Below, in pieces: positions 54,497 to 63,887 of a stretch of 64,000 nt of DNA. The stretch spans positions 16,644-80,643 of the forward strand of contig NZ_DEXW01000039.1 in the NCBI RefSeq assembly GCF_002364335.1, read 5' to 3'. The stretch is from Winogradskyella sp. UBA3174. GTDB taxonomy: Bacteria; Bacteroidota; Bacteroidia; Flavobacteriales; Flavobacteriaceae. A program made the position numbers and the translations under genes. Within the stretch, counting starts at the first letter, position 1. Every line of letters begins with the position of its first letter. The notes beneath the pieces were generated by a model. That model searched no databases. It had not been told where the DNA came from and was given only the letters and a program-made list of their open reading frames with translations.

Positions 54497-54504
54497 TATT
54501 TTTG
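54497..54504 (+). promoter_or_regulatory. -7 promoter box of oxidoreductase gene
   Basis: TATTTTTG fits TAnnTTTG, 16 bases before the ATG at 54521. A TTTG -33 box is not clear. Confidence 0.4.
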
Positions 54505-54520
54505 TTAAAAACAGAAAAAC

Positions 54521-55480
54521 ATGCTAAAAGTTGGTGTTCTAGGTGCTGGTCACCTTGGTAAAATTCATTTAAGACTACTCAACCAATCCGATAAATATGA
54601 ACTGGTAGGTTTCTATGATGCTGATGCTGAAAATGCAAAACGTGTAGTTGAAGAATTTGGATATAAATACTTTGATACAATTGAAGCATTAGTAAATGCT
54701 GTTGCTGTTGTTGATATTGTAACTCCTACACTTTCACATTACGATTGTGCAAAACAAGCTATTAAAAAAGGGAAGCATATTTTTATAGAAAAACCGATTA
54801 CAAATACTGTTGAAGAAGCTGAAACTATAAGAGCTTTAGTAGTTGAACATGGTGTTAAAGGGCAAGTTGGACATGTAGAGCGATTTAATCCTGCTTTTAC
54901 TGGAGTTAAAGATAAGATTGAAAACCCAATGTTTATTGAATGTCATCGTTTAGCAGAATTTAACCCTCGTGGTACTGATGTCCCAGTAGTTTTAGATTTA
55001 ATGATTCATGATATTGATATTATTTTGAGTGTAGTTAATTCGCCTGTAAAGCATATTTCCGCAAGTGGAGTTTCTGTAGTTAGTGATACACCAGATATTG
55101 CAAACGCGCGTATAGAATTTAAAAATGGCTGCGTAGCCAACTTAACTGCAAGTCGTATTTCTTTGAAGAACATGCGTAAAACTCGTTTCTTTCAAAAAGA
55201 CGCTTACATCTCTGTAGACTTCTTAGAGAAAAAGTGCGAAGTTGTAAAGATGAAAGATGCACCAGAAAACCCTGGTGATTTTGATATGATTCTTCAAAAC
55301 GCAGAAGGGATTAAAAAACAAATCTATTTTGATAATCCTGAAATAGAAAACAATAATGCCATTTTAGACGAACTAGAAACATTTGCTGATGCCATTAATA
55401 ATAACACTACACCAATAGTAACATTGCATGATGGCACTGAAGCTTTACGTGTTGCTACAATGATTATTAATCAGTTTTAG
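54521..55480 (+). CDS. Gfo/Idh/MocA family oxidoreductase
   Basis: A 319-residue NAD(P)-dependent oxidoreductase. The Rossmann loop GVLGAGHLGKIHLRLL, the 'VDIVTPTLSHYDCAKQAIKKGKHIFIEKPIT' segment with catalytic EKP, and 'VGHVERFNPAF' plus 'DLMIHDIDIILSV' identify the family. Substrate cannot be read from sequence. First gene of a same-strand run (3-hydroxyacyl-CoA dehydrogenase 32 bases later). Confidence 0.9.
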   Translation: MLKVGVLGAGHLGKIHLRLLNQSDKYELVGFYDADAENAKRVVEEFGYKYFDTIEALVNAVAVVDIVTPTLSHYDCAKQAIKKGKHIFIEKPITNTVEEAETIRALVVEHGVKGQVGHVERFNPAFTGVKDKIENPMFIECHRLAEFNPRGTDVPVVLDLMIHDIDIILSVVNSPVKHISASGVSVVSDTPDIANARIEFKNGCVANLTASRISLKNMRKTRFFQKDAYISVDFLEKKCEVVKMKDAPENPGDFDMILQNAEGIKKQIYFDNPEIENNNAILDELETFADAINNNTTPIVTLHDGTEALRVATMIINQF

Positions 55481-55512
55481 ATAAATAAATAAATTTTTCA
55501 ACCTAAATAATA

Positions 55513-56400
55513 ATGAAAAACATAGCAGTTATAGGTGCAGGTACAATGGGTAACGGAATTGCCCACACGTTTGCACAATCCGGATTTAAAGTTCAACTTA
55601 TAGATATTAGTGAAGCTTCTCTAAAACGAGGTTTAGATACTATTGCTAAGAACTTAGATCGTATGGTCGCTAAAGAAAGAATCACTGAAGCAGAAAAAAC
55701 CCAAACTTTAGAAAACATAACGCTTCATACAGATATTAAAGAAGGTGTTGCAAAAGCAAGTTTAGTGGTTGAGGCGGCAACAGAAAATGTAGACTTAAAG
55801 TTGAACATATTTAAACAACTCGATGAAGCATGTGGTGACGACACTATTTTGGCTACAAACACATCTTCGATATCAATTACTCAGATTGGTGCCGTAACAT
55901 CGCGACCAGATAAAGTTATTGGTATGCACTTTATGAATCCTGTACCAATTATGAAATTAGTAGAAATCATTAGAGGTTATAATACTAGTGACGAAGTAAC
56001 ACGTATAATTATGGAACTATCTAAAACCTTAGGAAAAACACCTACTGAGGTTAATGATTATCCAGGCTTTGTTGCTAACCGTATATTAATGCCCATGATT
56101 AATGAATCTATTGAGACATTATATAATGGCGTAGCTGGTGTTGAAGAAATTGATACGGTTATGAAATTAGGAATGGCACACCCAATGGGACCATTACAAT
56201 TGGCAGATTTTATTGGGTTAGATGTATGTTTATCTATTCTAAATGTAATGCATGATGGTTTTAAAAATCCAAAATATGCTCCTTGTCCATTATTAGTAAA
56301 TATGGTTAGAGCTGGTAAACTTGGTATAAAATCTAAGGAAGGTTTTTATGACTATTCTGAAAGTCGTAAAGCTGAGCAAGTTTCTAAACAATTTTTATAG
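55513..56400 (+). CDS. 3-hydroxybutyryl-CoA dehydrogenase
   Basis: A 295-residue 3-hydroxyacyl-CoA dehydrogenase oxidising/reducing (S)-3-hydroxybutyryl-CoA. N-terminal NAD site GAGTMGNGIAHTFAQSG, catalytic-domain 'VIGMHFMNPVPIMKLVEII' (catalytic His), 'NDYPGFVANRILMPMINESI' (Asn/Glu) and 'KLGMAHPMGPLQLADFIGLD'. Length fits the bacterial short form rather than a FadB fusion. Could be used in fatty-acid or butanoate metabolism. Confidence 0.93.
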   Translation: MKNIAVIGAGTMGNGIAHTFAQSGFKVQLIDISEASLKRGLDTIAKNLDRMVAKERITEAEKTQTLENITLHTDIKEGVAKASLVVEAATENVDLKLNIFKQLDEACGDDTILATNTSSISITQIGAVTSRPDKVIGMHFMNPVPIMKLVEIIRGYNTSDEVTRIIMELSKTLGKTPTEVNDYPGFVANRILMPMINESIETLYNGVAGVEEIDTVMKLGMAHPMGPLQLADFIGLDVCLSILNVMHDGFKNPKYAPCPLLVNMVRAGKLGIKSKEGFYDYSESRKAEQVSKQFL

Positions 56401-56462
56401 AACAAAGTGATTAGGAATTAGTAATAAGACACTAATGCCTTTTTTTACTAATTACTAATTTT

Positions 56463-57701
56463 ATGGCAGAAATAATTCCATTTAAAGCAGTAAGACCAAC
56501 ACGAGCTATTGTTGGTCTTGTTGCTGCACGCCCTTATCAAAGTTATACAGTAAATGAGCGTGAATCCCGTATGGATTACAATCCATTCAGTTTCTTACAC
56601 ATCGTTAATCCTGGTTATAAATACGATCAGGAGGTTACAGGCACCGAGCGCTACAATCTGGTTAAAAATCGTTATTTAGAATTTAAAGAAGATGGTATTT
56701 TTATCCAAGATGAAAAGCCTTCATTTTATGTTTATAAAATAGTGAATAGACTTGGACAAGCATTTAATGGCATAATAGCCGCTACAAGTGCTGAGGACTA
56801 TGAAAAAGACATTATTAAAAAACATGAAGACACCTTAGCTAAACGCGAAGAAACTTTTAAAAGCTATATACAAACTGTTGGTTTTAACGCGGAACCTGTA
56901 CTTCTTACCTACCCTGACAACCCAATTATTTCTAAAATAATAGAAGAAGCTCAAAAGGGTTATGCTGAATTTGAATTTACCATGACCTATAGAGATACGC
57001 ATTATTTATGGAAAATAGATGATGAAGATACGATTGCAACCATACAAACCGAATTTAAAACTATGCAGACCATATATATAGCTGATGGTCATCATAGGTC
57101 TTCTTCTTCATATTTATTATATAAAGATGAAAAAGAAAAAAACTCAAAACATAATGGAAGTGAATCTTACAACTTCTTTATGTCTTACCTTATTCCTGAA
57201 TCAAATTTGGTTATACAAGAATTTAACCGACTAATTAAAGATTTAAACGGACTAACCAAAGAAGTATTTTTAATTAAATTAGACGGTTTTTTTCGGATTG
57301 AAAATAGAGGTCTAATGCCATATTCCCCATCTAAACCACATCATTTTAGCATGTATTTAGATGGGGAATTTTATTCTTTGTATTTACGTAAAACAAATTA
57401 TGAGTTTAATACATCTTTAGATGAACTTGATGCGCAATTACTTTACAAAACTATATTGAAACCAATTCTTGGAATTGAAGATTTAAGGACTGATAATAGA
57501 ATTGAATACGTTAATGGTAAGCACGAAATGATTACGATTAAAAGTAGTGTAGACAGTGGTAAGTTTAAAGTAGGGTTTGGTATGTGCCCAGCTACTATTA
57601 CTCAAATGAAGCAGATTGCAAATGAAGGTTTAAAAATGCCTCCTAAAAGCACTTATATATTACCAAAACTAAGAAGTGGAATAACCATTTACGAATACTA
57701 A
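56463..57701 (+). CDS. DUF1015 domain-containing protein
   Basis: A 412-residue soluble protein of the DUF1015 family: 'IIPFKAVRPTRAIVGLVAARPYQSYTV' at the N-terminus, 'HIVNPGYKYDQEVTGTERYN', the conserved 'IYIADGHHRSSSSYLLYKDE' motif in the middle, and 'GFGMCPATITQMKQIANEGLKMPPKST' at the end. Function is unestablished (some members are reported near serine metabolism). Located in a same-strand run between the hydroxyacyl-CoA dehydrogenase and a small membrane protein gene. Confidence 0.9.
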   Translation: MAEIIPFKAVRPTRAIVGLVAARPYQSYTVNERESRMDYNPFSFLHIVNPGYKYDQEVTGTERYNLVKNRYLEFKEDGIFIQDEKPSFYVYKIVNRLGQAFNGIIAATSAEDYEKDIIKKHEDTLAKREETFKSYIQTVGFNAEPVLLTYPDNPIISKIIEEAQKGYAEFEFTMTYRDTHYLWKIDDEDTIATIQTEFKTMQTIYIADGHHRSSSSYLLYKDEKEKNSKHNGSESYNFFMSYLIPESNLVIQEFNRLIKDLNGLTKEVFLIKLDGFFRIENRGLMPYSPSKPHHFSMYLDGEFYSLYLRKTNYEFNTSLDELDAQLLYKTILKPILGIEDLRTDNRIEYVNGKHEMITIKSSVDSGKFKVGFGMCPATITQMKQIANEGLKMPPKSTYILPKLRSGITIYEY

Positions 57702-57710
57702 CACTTATAT

Positions 57711-57941
57711 ATGAAAAAACATTATTCTATTTTATTATTTATATTATTCATCAGCTTAGATGCTTTTGCACATACAGAAACAATTGGTATTAATAATACT
57801 GTAGTTAAAAGTGGTATTGGCCTTGGCAGTGTATTAGCTGTTGTCACATCTTGGGATAGAAACAAATCTATATTACTAGCTATTATTCACGGTGTTTTTA
57901 GTTGGTTATATGTTATTTACTTTGCATTAACACAAAAATAA
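57711..57941 (+). CDS. Small membrane protein (76 aa)
   Basis: A cleavable or anchoring N-terminal helix (YSILLFILFISLDAFAH) is followed by a short polar stretch and two further hydrophobic segments (about 34-48 and 54-73, 'LLAIIHGVFSWLYVIYFALT'). It sits nine bases after DUF1015 and three bases before the YggS gene, so it is in an operon. I recognise no named family. Confidence 0.75.
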   Translation: MKKHYSILLFILFISLDAFAHTETIGINNTVVKSGIGLGSVLAVVTSWDRNKSILLAIIHGVFSWLYVIYFALTQK

Positions 57942-57944
57942 TTT

Positions 57945-58607
57945 ATGAGTATAAAAGAAAATCTTACAAAAATAAAATCTAGCTTACCAAAACATGTTTC
58001 ACTAGTCGCAGTTTCTAAAACAAAACCTATTAGTGATTTAATGGAAGCTTACGATATAGGTCAGCGCATTTTTGGGGAAAACAAAATCCAAGAAATGGCA
58101 GGGAAGTTCACCGAAATGCCAAAAGATATTCAATGGCATATGATTGGTCATGTGCAGCGTAATAAAGTAAAATACATGGCCGAATTTGTAAACTTAATTC
58201 ATGGTGTAGATAGTTTCAAATTATTAAACGAAATTAATAAGCAAGCTAAAAAACACAATCGAATAATTGATTGCTTACTTCAGATTAAGATCGCAGAAGA
58301 GGATAGTAAATTCGGGATGTCTAAAGAAGAGGCTACTTCACTACTCCAATCTGAGGAATTTTTAGCATTAGAGAATACAAATATCGTTGGACTTATGGGC
58401 ATGGCTACTTTCACAGAAGATATGACACAGGTTGAAAAAGAATTTAACTACTTAAAATCAACTTTTAAAGATCTCAAAACTCTTAACTCAAAACTCATAA
58501 CCATTAGTATGGGAATGAGCGGTGACTTCAATTTAGCAATTGATTGTGGAAGTACAATGATTCGTGTAGGAAGTAGTATCTTTGGAGCTCGAAATTATAA
58601 TAATTAA
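57945..58607 (+). CDS. YggS/PLPBP family PLP-binding protein
   Basis: PLP homeostasis protein of 220 residues. PLP lysine is in 'LVAVSKTKPI'; 'FGENKIQEM', 'IQWHMIGHVQRNKVKYM', 'KFGMSKEEA', 'GLMGMATF' and 'SMGMSGDFNLAIDCGSTMIRVGSSIFGAR' (given in pieces) are the family marks. It binds PLP without known enzymatic activity. Three bases separate it from the small membrane protein gene. Confidence 0.95.
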   Translation: MSIKENLTKIKSSLPKHVSLVAVSKTKPISDLMEAYDIGQRIFGENKIQEMAGKFTEMPKDIQWHMIGHVQRNKVKYMAEFVNLIHGVDSFKLLNEINKQAKKHNRIIDCLLQIKIAEEDSKFGMSKEEATSLLQSEEFLALENTNIVGLMGMATFTEDMTQVEKEFNYLKSTFKDLKTLNSKLITISMGMSGDFNLAIDCGSTMIRVGSSIFGARNYNN

Positions 58608-58662
58608 TTATAAGTCGTAAGCATTAATGTTACCTTCGACTTAATAATAAATATCTTAAACA

Positions 58663-60036
58663 ATTTACACAATACTAGACATAGAAACCACTGGTGGCAA
58701 ATTTAACGAAGAAGGCATTACAGAAATTGCTATCTATCAGTTTGATGGACATAAAGTCACAGATCAATTTATTTCTTTAGTAAATCCCGAGCGAGAAATT
58801 CAGCCTTTTGTTGTTAATCTTACTGGTATTAATTCTAAAATGCTTAGAACCGCTCCTAAATTTTATGAGGTAGCAAAGCGCATTGTAGAAATTACGGAAG
58901 ACTGTATTCTTGTTGCTCACAATGCAGATTTTGATTATAGAATTCTTAAAACAGAATTTAAACGTCTTGGTTTCCCTTTTAAACGCAAAACACTATGTAC
59001 TGTAGAGCTATCTAAACAACTTATACCAGATATGGAATCTTACAGCTTGGGCAAACTAGCCAGAGCATTGGGTATTCCTGTAAGTGATAGACATCGCGCT
59101 AATGGAGATGCTATGGCTACTGTAAAGCTGTTTAAAATGTTATTGCATAAAGATTTAGACAAAGTCATTATTAGAGCTGCTGTAAAATCAGAGCAGCAGT
59201 CTAAAATAGCACCAAAACTTACAGAAATAATTGAAGAATTACCAAGCGACACTGGTGTTTATTATATACACGATGCTAATGGTAATATAATTTATATTGG
59301 TAAAAGCAATAACATTAGAAAACGCATTACGCAACATTTCACTAATACCAATTCCAAATCAAAAAAAATTCAACTACAAGTTGCAGCAGTAACTTATGAA
59401 AAAACAGGAAGCGAATTAGTTGCGCTTTTAAAAGAAAATGAGGAGATTAAGACCAATAAGCCTATTCATAACCGTGCATTAAAGCGTAATATATTTTCAC
59501 AAGGTTTATATAGTTTTATAGATGCAGATGGTTACCTAAATTTAAAAATTAGTCCACTTAAAAAAGACGAAAAGCCTATTACCACTTTTACAAATAGACA
59601 AGGTGCAATAGCCTTTATGAATAGAATGGTTGAGACTTATGAGTTATGTGAAAAATTTAGTGGTTTATCAAAATCTAAATCAGGTTGCTTTAGATATAGT
59701 ATTAAAGAATGTCATGGAGCTTGCATTAAAGAAGAAACTCCTTTAGACTATAATAAGCGTGCTCTTAATGTTATTGAACAAAACAGCTACCAAAACAGAG
59801 ACATGATTCTTATAGATCGTGGCAGAGCTATAGATGAAAAAAGTGTCATTCTTATTGAAGGGGGAATATTTAAAGGTATTGGTTTTTTTAATTTAAATCA
59901 TCAAATTAACAACAGAGATATACTGTCTAATCTAATTACTCCGATGGAAAATAATAGAGACACACAACATATTATACAAAGCTATATGAGACGAAACAAG
60001 AGACTTAAAATTGTTGAATTAAAAAATAATAAATGA
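58663..60036 (+). CDS. DEDD exonuclease / GIY-YIG nuclease fusion, ATT start
   Basis: A 457-residue DNA-processing protein related to the epsilon/UvrC-like (Cho) fusions. Residues about 1-165 are a DnaQ-type exonuclease: DIETTGGKF (ExoI; D6 and E8), 'AHNADFDYRIL' (ExoII) and 'HRANGDAMAT' (ExoIII). Residues about 195-280 are GIY-YIG: TGVYYIHDANGNIIYIGKSN with 'NIRKRITQHF'. The exonuclease motif begins right after an in-frame stop (58657-58659); between stop and motif the only codons are ACA ATT TAC ACA ATA CTA, so the family start MYTILDIETT must use ATT at 58663. The first ATG (58840) would remove ExoI. The stop overlaps the next gene by four bases. Confidence 0.85.
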   Translation: MYTILDIETTGGKFNEEGITEIAIYQFDGHKVTDQFISLVNPEREIQPFVVNLTGINSKMLRTAPKFYEVAKRIVEITEDCILVAHNADFDYRILKTEFKRLGFPFKRKTLCTVELSKQLIPDMESYSLGKLARALGIPVSDRHRANGDAMATVKLFKMLLHKDLDKVIIRAAVKSEQQSKIAPKLTEIIEELPSDTGVYYIHDANGNIIYIGKSNNIRKRITQHFTNTNSKSKKIQLQVAAVTYEKTGSELVALLKENEEIKTNKPIHNRALKRNIFSQGLYSFIDADGYLNLKISPLKKDEKPITTFTNRQGAIAFMNRMVETYELCEKFSGLSKSKSGCFRYSIKECHGACIKEETPLDYNKRALNVIEQNSYQNRDMILIDRGRAIDEKSVILIEGGIFKGIGFFNLNHQINNRDILSNLITPMENNRDTQHIIQSYMRRNKRLKIVELKNNK

Positions 60037-61979
60037 AAATAAAATTAACCCTATTTACACTTATCATTCCCTTTTTAGTTTTTTCTCAAGGTTTTAATCC
60101 AGGAATGCCTGTTTCAAAAAGCGATTTAGAACTAACTTCTTATGCCAAAGATTCAACAGCAAGTGCGGTTGTTATATATGATTATGGCAATAGTTTTATT
60201 GATAAAGAAACATTTTGGCTTAGAGTGCAAATGCAACAAAAGATAAAAATATTAAGAACAGAAGGTATAGAAAGAGGTGAATTTGAAATAAAACTCTATA
60301 AAGGAAAATCTTCAAAAGAAAAAATTCTAAATATTAGAGGGACAACTTACAATTTAGAGAACGACAATATTGTGAAAACAAAAATGGACTCTAAAGCTGT
60401 TTTTGAAGAGGAAAATGAAGATTATACACTCGTAAAATTTATTTTACCTAATGTAAAAGTTGGAAGTGTTATTACTGTGAGTTACGAAACCCAATCTCGT
60501 TTTATGTCAAAGTTTCAACCGTGGTATTTTCAAGGTCCAGATCCCGTAATTTATAGTGAATATAATACAAGTATTCCTGGTAATTATGAATACAACATAA
60601 AACTGGTAGGATCAATCCCCCTTGAAACTCATGATACACACATTGAAAAAAATTGTATTATAATAAATGGGGATGTAGGTGCCGATTGTTCTGAAGCAAA
60701 ATATGTAATGAAGGATGTACCTGCATATAAGCCTGAAGGGTTTACAACCACTGCTTTAAACTATACTGCTAGAATAGAATACGAATTAAGTGTAATACAA
60801 GGTTTTGATGGCAGCATTGATAAACTAACCAAAACTTGGAAAATTGTTGACAAAGAACTTAATACAAACTCGGACTTTGGCAAGCAATTAAGCAAAAAAA
60901 GTCTTGCAAAAAATGTTTTACCAAAAAGTATCACATCGCTTGATGAAGACTTAGATAAAGCAAAAGCTATACATCAATTCATACTCGATAATTACAAATG
61001 GAATGGTAAATCTGAACGCTATGATGTTTCAGTAAAAACTTTGAATAAGGAAAAAACTGGTAGTACTTTTGAAATTAACTTATTGTTAGAAAATCTACTA
61101 ACAAATGAAGGGTTTAAAGTATTTCCTATATTAATGTCTACACGTGCCAATGGCTTAGCAACAAAAATATACCCTGTACTCACGGATTTTAATTACGTTA
61201 TTTTAAAAACTACAATAGGTGACAAAGATTATTTCTTAGATGCAACTGATCCTTATTTATCATTTGGTGAATTACCTTTTAAATGCCTCAACCAATATGG
61301 TAGATTAATTGACTTTGAAGATGGCAGCTATTGGCAAAATATAACAGTTTCTGAGAATTCATTAAGACAACATAAAGTATTAATAGACACTTTTGAGAAC
61401 GACATGTTTAAAGGTGAAATAGAAAGCAAATTCACTGGATATCATTCGCACAATCTCAAACGTAGTTTTAATGAAAATAGTGAAAGTTATAAAGAGAAGA
61501 AAGCGAATAACTATTCCGATTTTGAGATAGATGAACATGAGGTTGTAGATTTTAATAAAAACAAGTACGAATTTAACGAGAAAATCAAACTATCTCTTGA
61601 GCCTGAATATTTAGGTAATAAAATATATTTGAATCCATTTTTGATAAAGTTTTTTACCGAAAACCCTTTTAAGCTTCAGCAAAGAACTTACCCAATAGAC
61701 TTTGGTTATAAAGATACTTACTCCTATATACTACTTATAGATATAAAGGATAATCTGAAAATAATTGAGACTCCACAAGATTTTACTTATAGATTACCTG
61801 ATAAATCAGGTAGTTTTATATTTAACACAAAACTTCAAGACAATCAACTCACATTGCACTTTAAAGTTAATTTTGATAAAGCCATTTATGATCCAAAATT
61901 TTATCAGAGTTTGAAAAATTTCATGAATAAGATAGTAGAAACACAAAAAAATACAGTTATAGTATTCGAAAAGCAATAG
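60033..61979 (+). CDS. DUF3857 / transglutaminase-like secreted protein
   Basis: A 648-residue exported protein: signal peptide MKIKLTLFTLIIPFLVFSQG, DUF3857 domain (about 50-230: 'NIRGTTYNLENDNIVKTKM', 'KFILPNVKVGSVITVSYE'), then a transglutaminase-like region (about 300-420, 'KAKAIHQFILDNYKWNG', 'DKDYFLDATDPYLSFG') and C-terminal beta domain. The Cys-His-Asp triad is uncertain: the position often filled by Cys appears to be 'STFEINLLLENLLTNEGF', which lacks one, so it may be non-catalytic. Starts with a 4-base ATGA overlap with the nuclease gene. Confidence 0.85.
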   Translation: MKIKLTLFTLIIPFLVFSQGFNPGMPVSKSDLELTSYAKDSTASAVVIYDYGNSFIDKETFWLRVQMQQKIKILRTEGIERGEFEIKLYKGKSSKEKILNIRGTTYNLENDNIVKTKMDSKAVFEEENEDYTLVKFILPNVKVGSVITVSYETQSRFMSKFQPWYFQGPDPVIYSEYNTSIPGNYEYNIKLVGSIPLETHDTHIEKNCIIINGDVGADCSEAKYVMKDVPAYKPEGFTTTALNYTARIEYELSVIQGFDGSIDKLTKTWKIVDKELNTNSDFGKQLSKKSLAKNVLPKSITSLDEDLDKAKAIHQFILDNYKWNGKSERYDVSVKTLNKEKTGSTFEINLLLENLLTNEGFKVFPILMSTRANGLATKIYPVLTDFNYVILKTTIGDKDYFLDATDPYLSFGELPFKCLNQYGRLIDFEDGSYWQNITVSENSLRQHKVLIDTFENDMFKGEIESKFTGYHSHNLKRSFNENSESYKEKKANNYSDFEIDEHEVVDFNKNKYEFNEKIKLSLEPEYLGNKIYLNPFLIKFFTENPFKLQQRTYPIDFGYKDTYSYILLIDIKDNLKIIETPQDFTYRLPDKSGSFIFNTKLQDNQLTLHFKVNFDKAIYDPKFYQSLKNFMNKIVETQKNTVIVFEKQ

Positions 61980-62003
61980 TTTTACTTTTTGTACATTTAA
62001 AAC

Positions 62004-62894
62004 ATGGAATCGAATAATAAACATACCTGGAAAACTAAACTTCATGAAATTATTTATGAAGCAGATACACCTATTGGGAAAGTATTTGACGTTCTATTAT
62101 TAGTCTTTATTTTACTAAGTATTGTTTTAGTAATGCTAGAAAGTGTTAATAGTATAGACAAAAAATACCATGAACTCTTATATATTGGTGAATGGGTTGT
62201 TACAATATTATTCTCGCTAGAATACATTTTAAGAATCGTTAGTGTTAAAAAACCACTAAAATACATTTTTAGCTTTTTTGGCATTATAGATTTTCTTTCT
62301 ACTATACCAATGTATTTAGCCTTCTTTTTTGCAGGTTCACAAGCTTTAGTAACCTTAAGAGCCTTAAGATTACTCAGAGTTTTTAGAATTTTAAAATTAG
62401 CGCGTTATTTAGGAGCATCAAATCAATTAAAGGATTCTATTATTGCAAGTCGTCTAAAAATCATGGTTTTCCTATTTGCAATAATGATTTCCTCAGTTAT
62501 TTTCGGAACTATTATGTATTTAGTTGAAGGTGAGGCCAACGGTTTTGATAACATCCCAAAAAGTGTCTATTGGTGTGTTGTAACGCTGACTACTGTAGGG
62601 TTTGGAGATATTGCACCACAAACAGCCTTAGGACAATTAATAACAACTTTCATCATGATTTTAGGTTACGGAATCATAGCCGTACCAACGGGAATAGTAT
62701 CTGCTGAGTATGTTAGAAGTAGCCAAAAAGCTGATAAAGAAAATGAGGATTTAAAGAATGAAAATCTTAATAAGCAGGTTGATAGTAATATTGCAATTCA
62801 TCTTAATTCTCAACATTGTGACAATTGCAATGTTTCAAACCACAGAGATAATTCAGATTTCTGCTATAATTGCGGCCATCAACTCCATCATTAA
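62004..62894 (+). CDS. Voltage-gated-type K+ channel with C-terminal zinc ribbon
   Basis: A 296-residue inner-membrane ion transporter. Six helices; the S4-like segment is 'LRALRLLRVFRILKLARYLG' and the selectivity filter TTVGFGD lies near residue 196 in 'VTLTTVGFGDIAPQT', predicting K+ selectivity. After an acidic/Asn-rich tail, residues about 272-290 form a CX2C-X11-CX2C zinc-ribbon-like motif (HCDNC, FCYNC). Canonical members end in a plain tail. It follows the DUF3857 gene by 24 bases and precedes miaA by 15 bases. Confidence 0.88.
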   Translation: MESNNKHTWKTKLHEIIYEADTPIGKVFDVLLLVFILLSIVLVMLESVNSIDKKYHELLYIGEWVVTILFSLEYILRIVSVKKPLKYIFSFFGIIDFLSTIPMYLAFFFAGSQALVTLRALRLLRVFRILKLARYLGASNQLKDSIIASRLKIMVFLFAIMISSVIFGTIMYLVEGEANGFDNIPKSVYWCVVTLTTVGFGDIAPQTALGQLITTFIMILGYGIIAVPTGIVSAEYVRSSQKADKENEDLKNENLNKQVDSNIAIHLNSQHCDNCNVSNHRDNSDFCYNCGHQLHH

Positions 62895-62909
62895 AGCGTA
62901 GATTTATTA

Positions 62910-63842
62910 ATGGATAAGATATCCCCAAATTATGTAATCGCAATTGTAGGACCAACAGCAATTGGCAAAACCACATTAAGTATAAAATTGGCGAAGCATT
63001 TTAATTCTGAAATTGTATCTGCCGACTCGCGTCAGTTCTATAAAGAAATGTCTATTGGTACAGCAATACCTTCTGAAGAAGAACTCACTAGTGCTCCACA
63101 TCATTTTATTCAGCATAAATCAATTCAAGATCATTTTAATGTTGGTGATTTTGAACGTGTTTCAATTTCTAAAATAAAAGAGCTACATCAAAAAAGTTCT
63201 GTCGTAGTTATGGTTGGTGGTTCTGGCTTATATGTAAAAGCTCTCACTAAAGGCTTAGATTATTTTCCTGAGGTTGATCCGAATATTAGAACCCAACTCA
63301 ATAAAAAAATCGAAGACGAAGGCCTAAATACACTACAAGAGCAGCTTAAGAATTTAGATTTTGAAGGTTATAAAACCATTGCGATAGATAATCCACAACG
63401 CGTTATTAGAGCCTTAGAGATTTGTATTGGCACTGGTAAGCCATATTCATCTTTTCTCACAAATCCTGAAAAAAAACGTCCATTCAAAACCATAACTATT
63501 GGTTTGGAGGCAGAAAGACCTGTTATATATGATAGAATTAACCAGCGTGTAGATATAATGCTTGAGAATGGATTACTTGAAGAGGCCAAGAGTTTGTATA
63601 AGTATAAAGATTTAAATGCACTAAATACAGTCGGTTATAAAGAGCTCTTTAAATATTTTAATGATGAGTACACCTTAGATTTCGCCATTTCTGAAATAAA
63701 AAAAAACACAAGACGATTTGCAAAACGTCAGTTAACTTGGTTTAGAAAAGACACCTCTATTAAATGGTTTAATTATAAATGTGACACTAGTGACATCGTA
63801 AACTTTATAGAAAAAGTAATAAAAAAAAATCCAACTAATTAA
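62910..63842 (+). CDS. miaA: tRNA dimethylallyltransferase
   Basis: Adds a dimethylallyl group to A37 of UNN-reading tRNAs. Walker A GPTAIGKTTLS (about 14-24), 'EIVSADSRQFYKEMSIGTA', 'GGSGLYVKALTKGLDYFPEVD', 'NPQRVIRALEIC' and 'NTVGYKELFKYF', 'RRFAKRQLTWFRKD' are family motifs. Length of 310 is normal. It ends inside a perfect hairpin shared with the convergent regulator gene. Confidence 0.96.
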   Translation: MDKISPNYVIAIVGPTAIGKTTLSIKLAKHFNSEIVSADSRQFYKEMSIGTAIPSEEELTSAPHHFIQHKSIQDHFNVGDFERVSISKIKELHQKSSVVVMVGGSGLYVKALTKGLDYFPEVDPNIRTQLNKKIEDEGLNTLQEQLKNLDFEGYKTIAIDNPQRVIRALEICIGTGKPYSSFLTNPEKKRPFKTITIGLEAERPVIYDRINQRVDIMLENGLLEEAKSLYKYKDLNALNTVGYKELFKYFNDEYTLDFAISEIKKNTRRFAKRQLTWFRKDTSIKWFNYKCDTSDIVNFIEKVIKKNPTN

Positions 63843-63853
63843 AGTTGGATTTT
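63826..63853. terminator. Bidirectional terminator between miaA and response regulator
   Basis: AAAATCCAACT (63826-63836) and AGTTGGATTTT (63843-63853) are a perfect inverted repeat; the miaA stop lies in the loop. Confidence 0.9.
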
Positions 63854-63887
63854 ACATTAATATCATTAAGTAATTAATTACTTATTG

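Noticed and set aside
56401..56462. Terminator or functional element from ATTAGTAAT / ACTAATTACTAATT repeats before the DUF1015 gene
   Set aside because: Low-complexity 'TTAGTAATTAG'-type strings recur in several gaps (also 14187-14220 and 26711-26756). Without a T-run or a conserved stem I could not support a specific function here.
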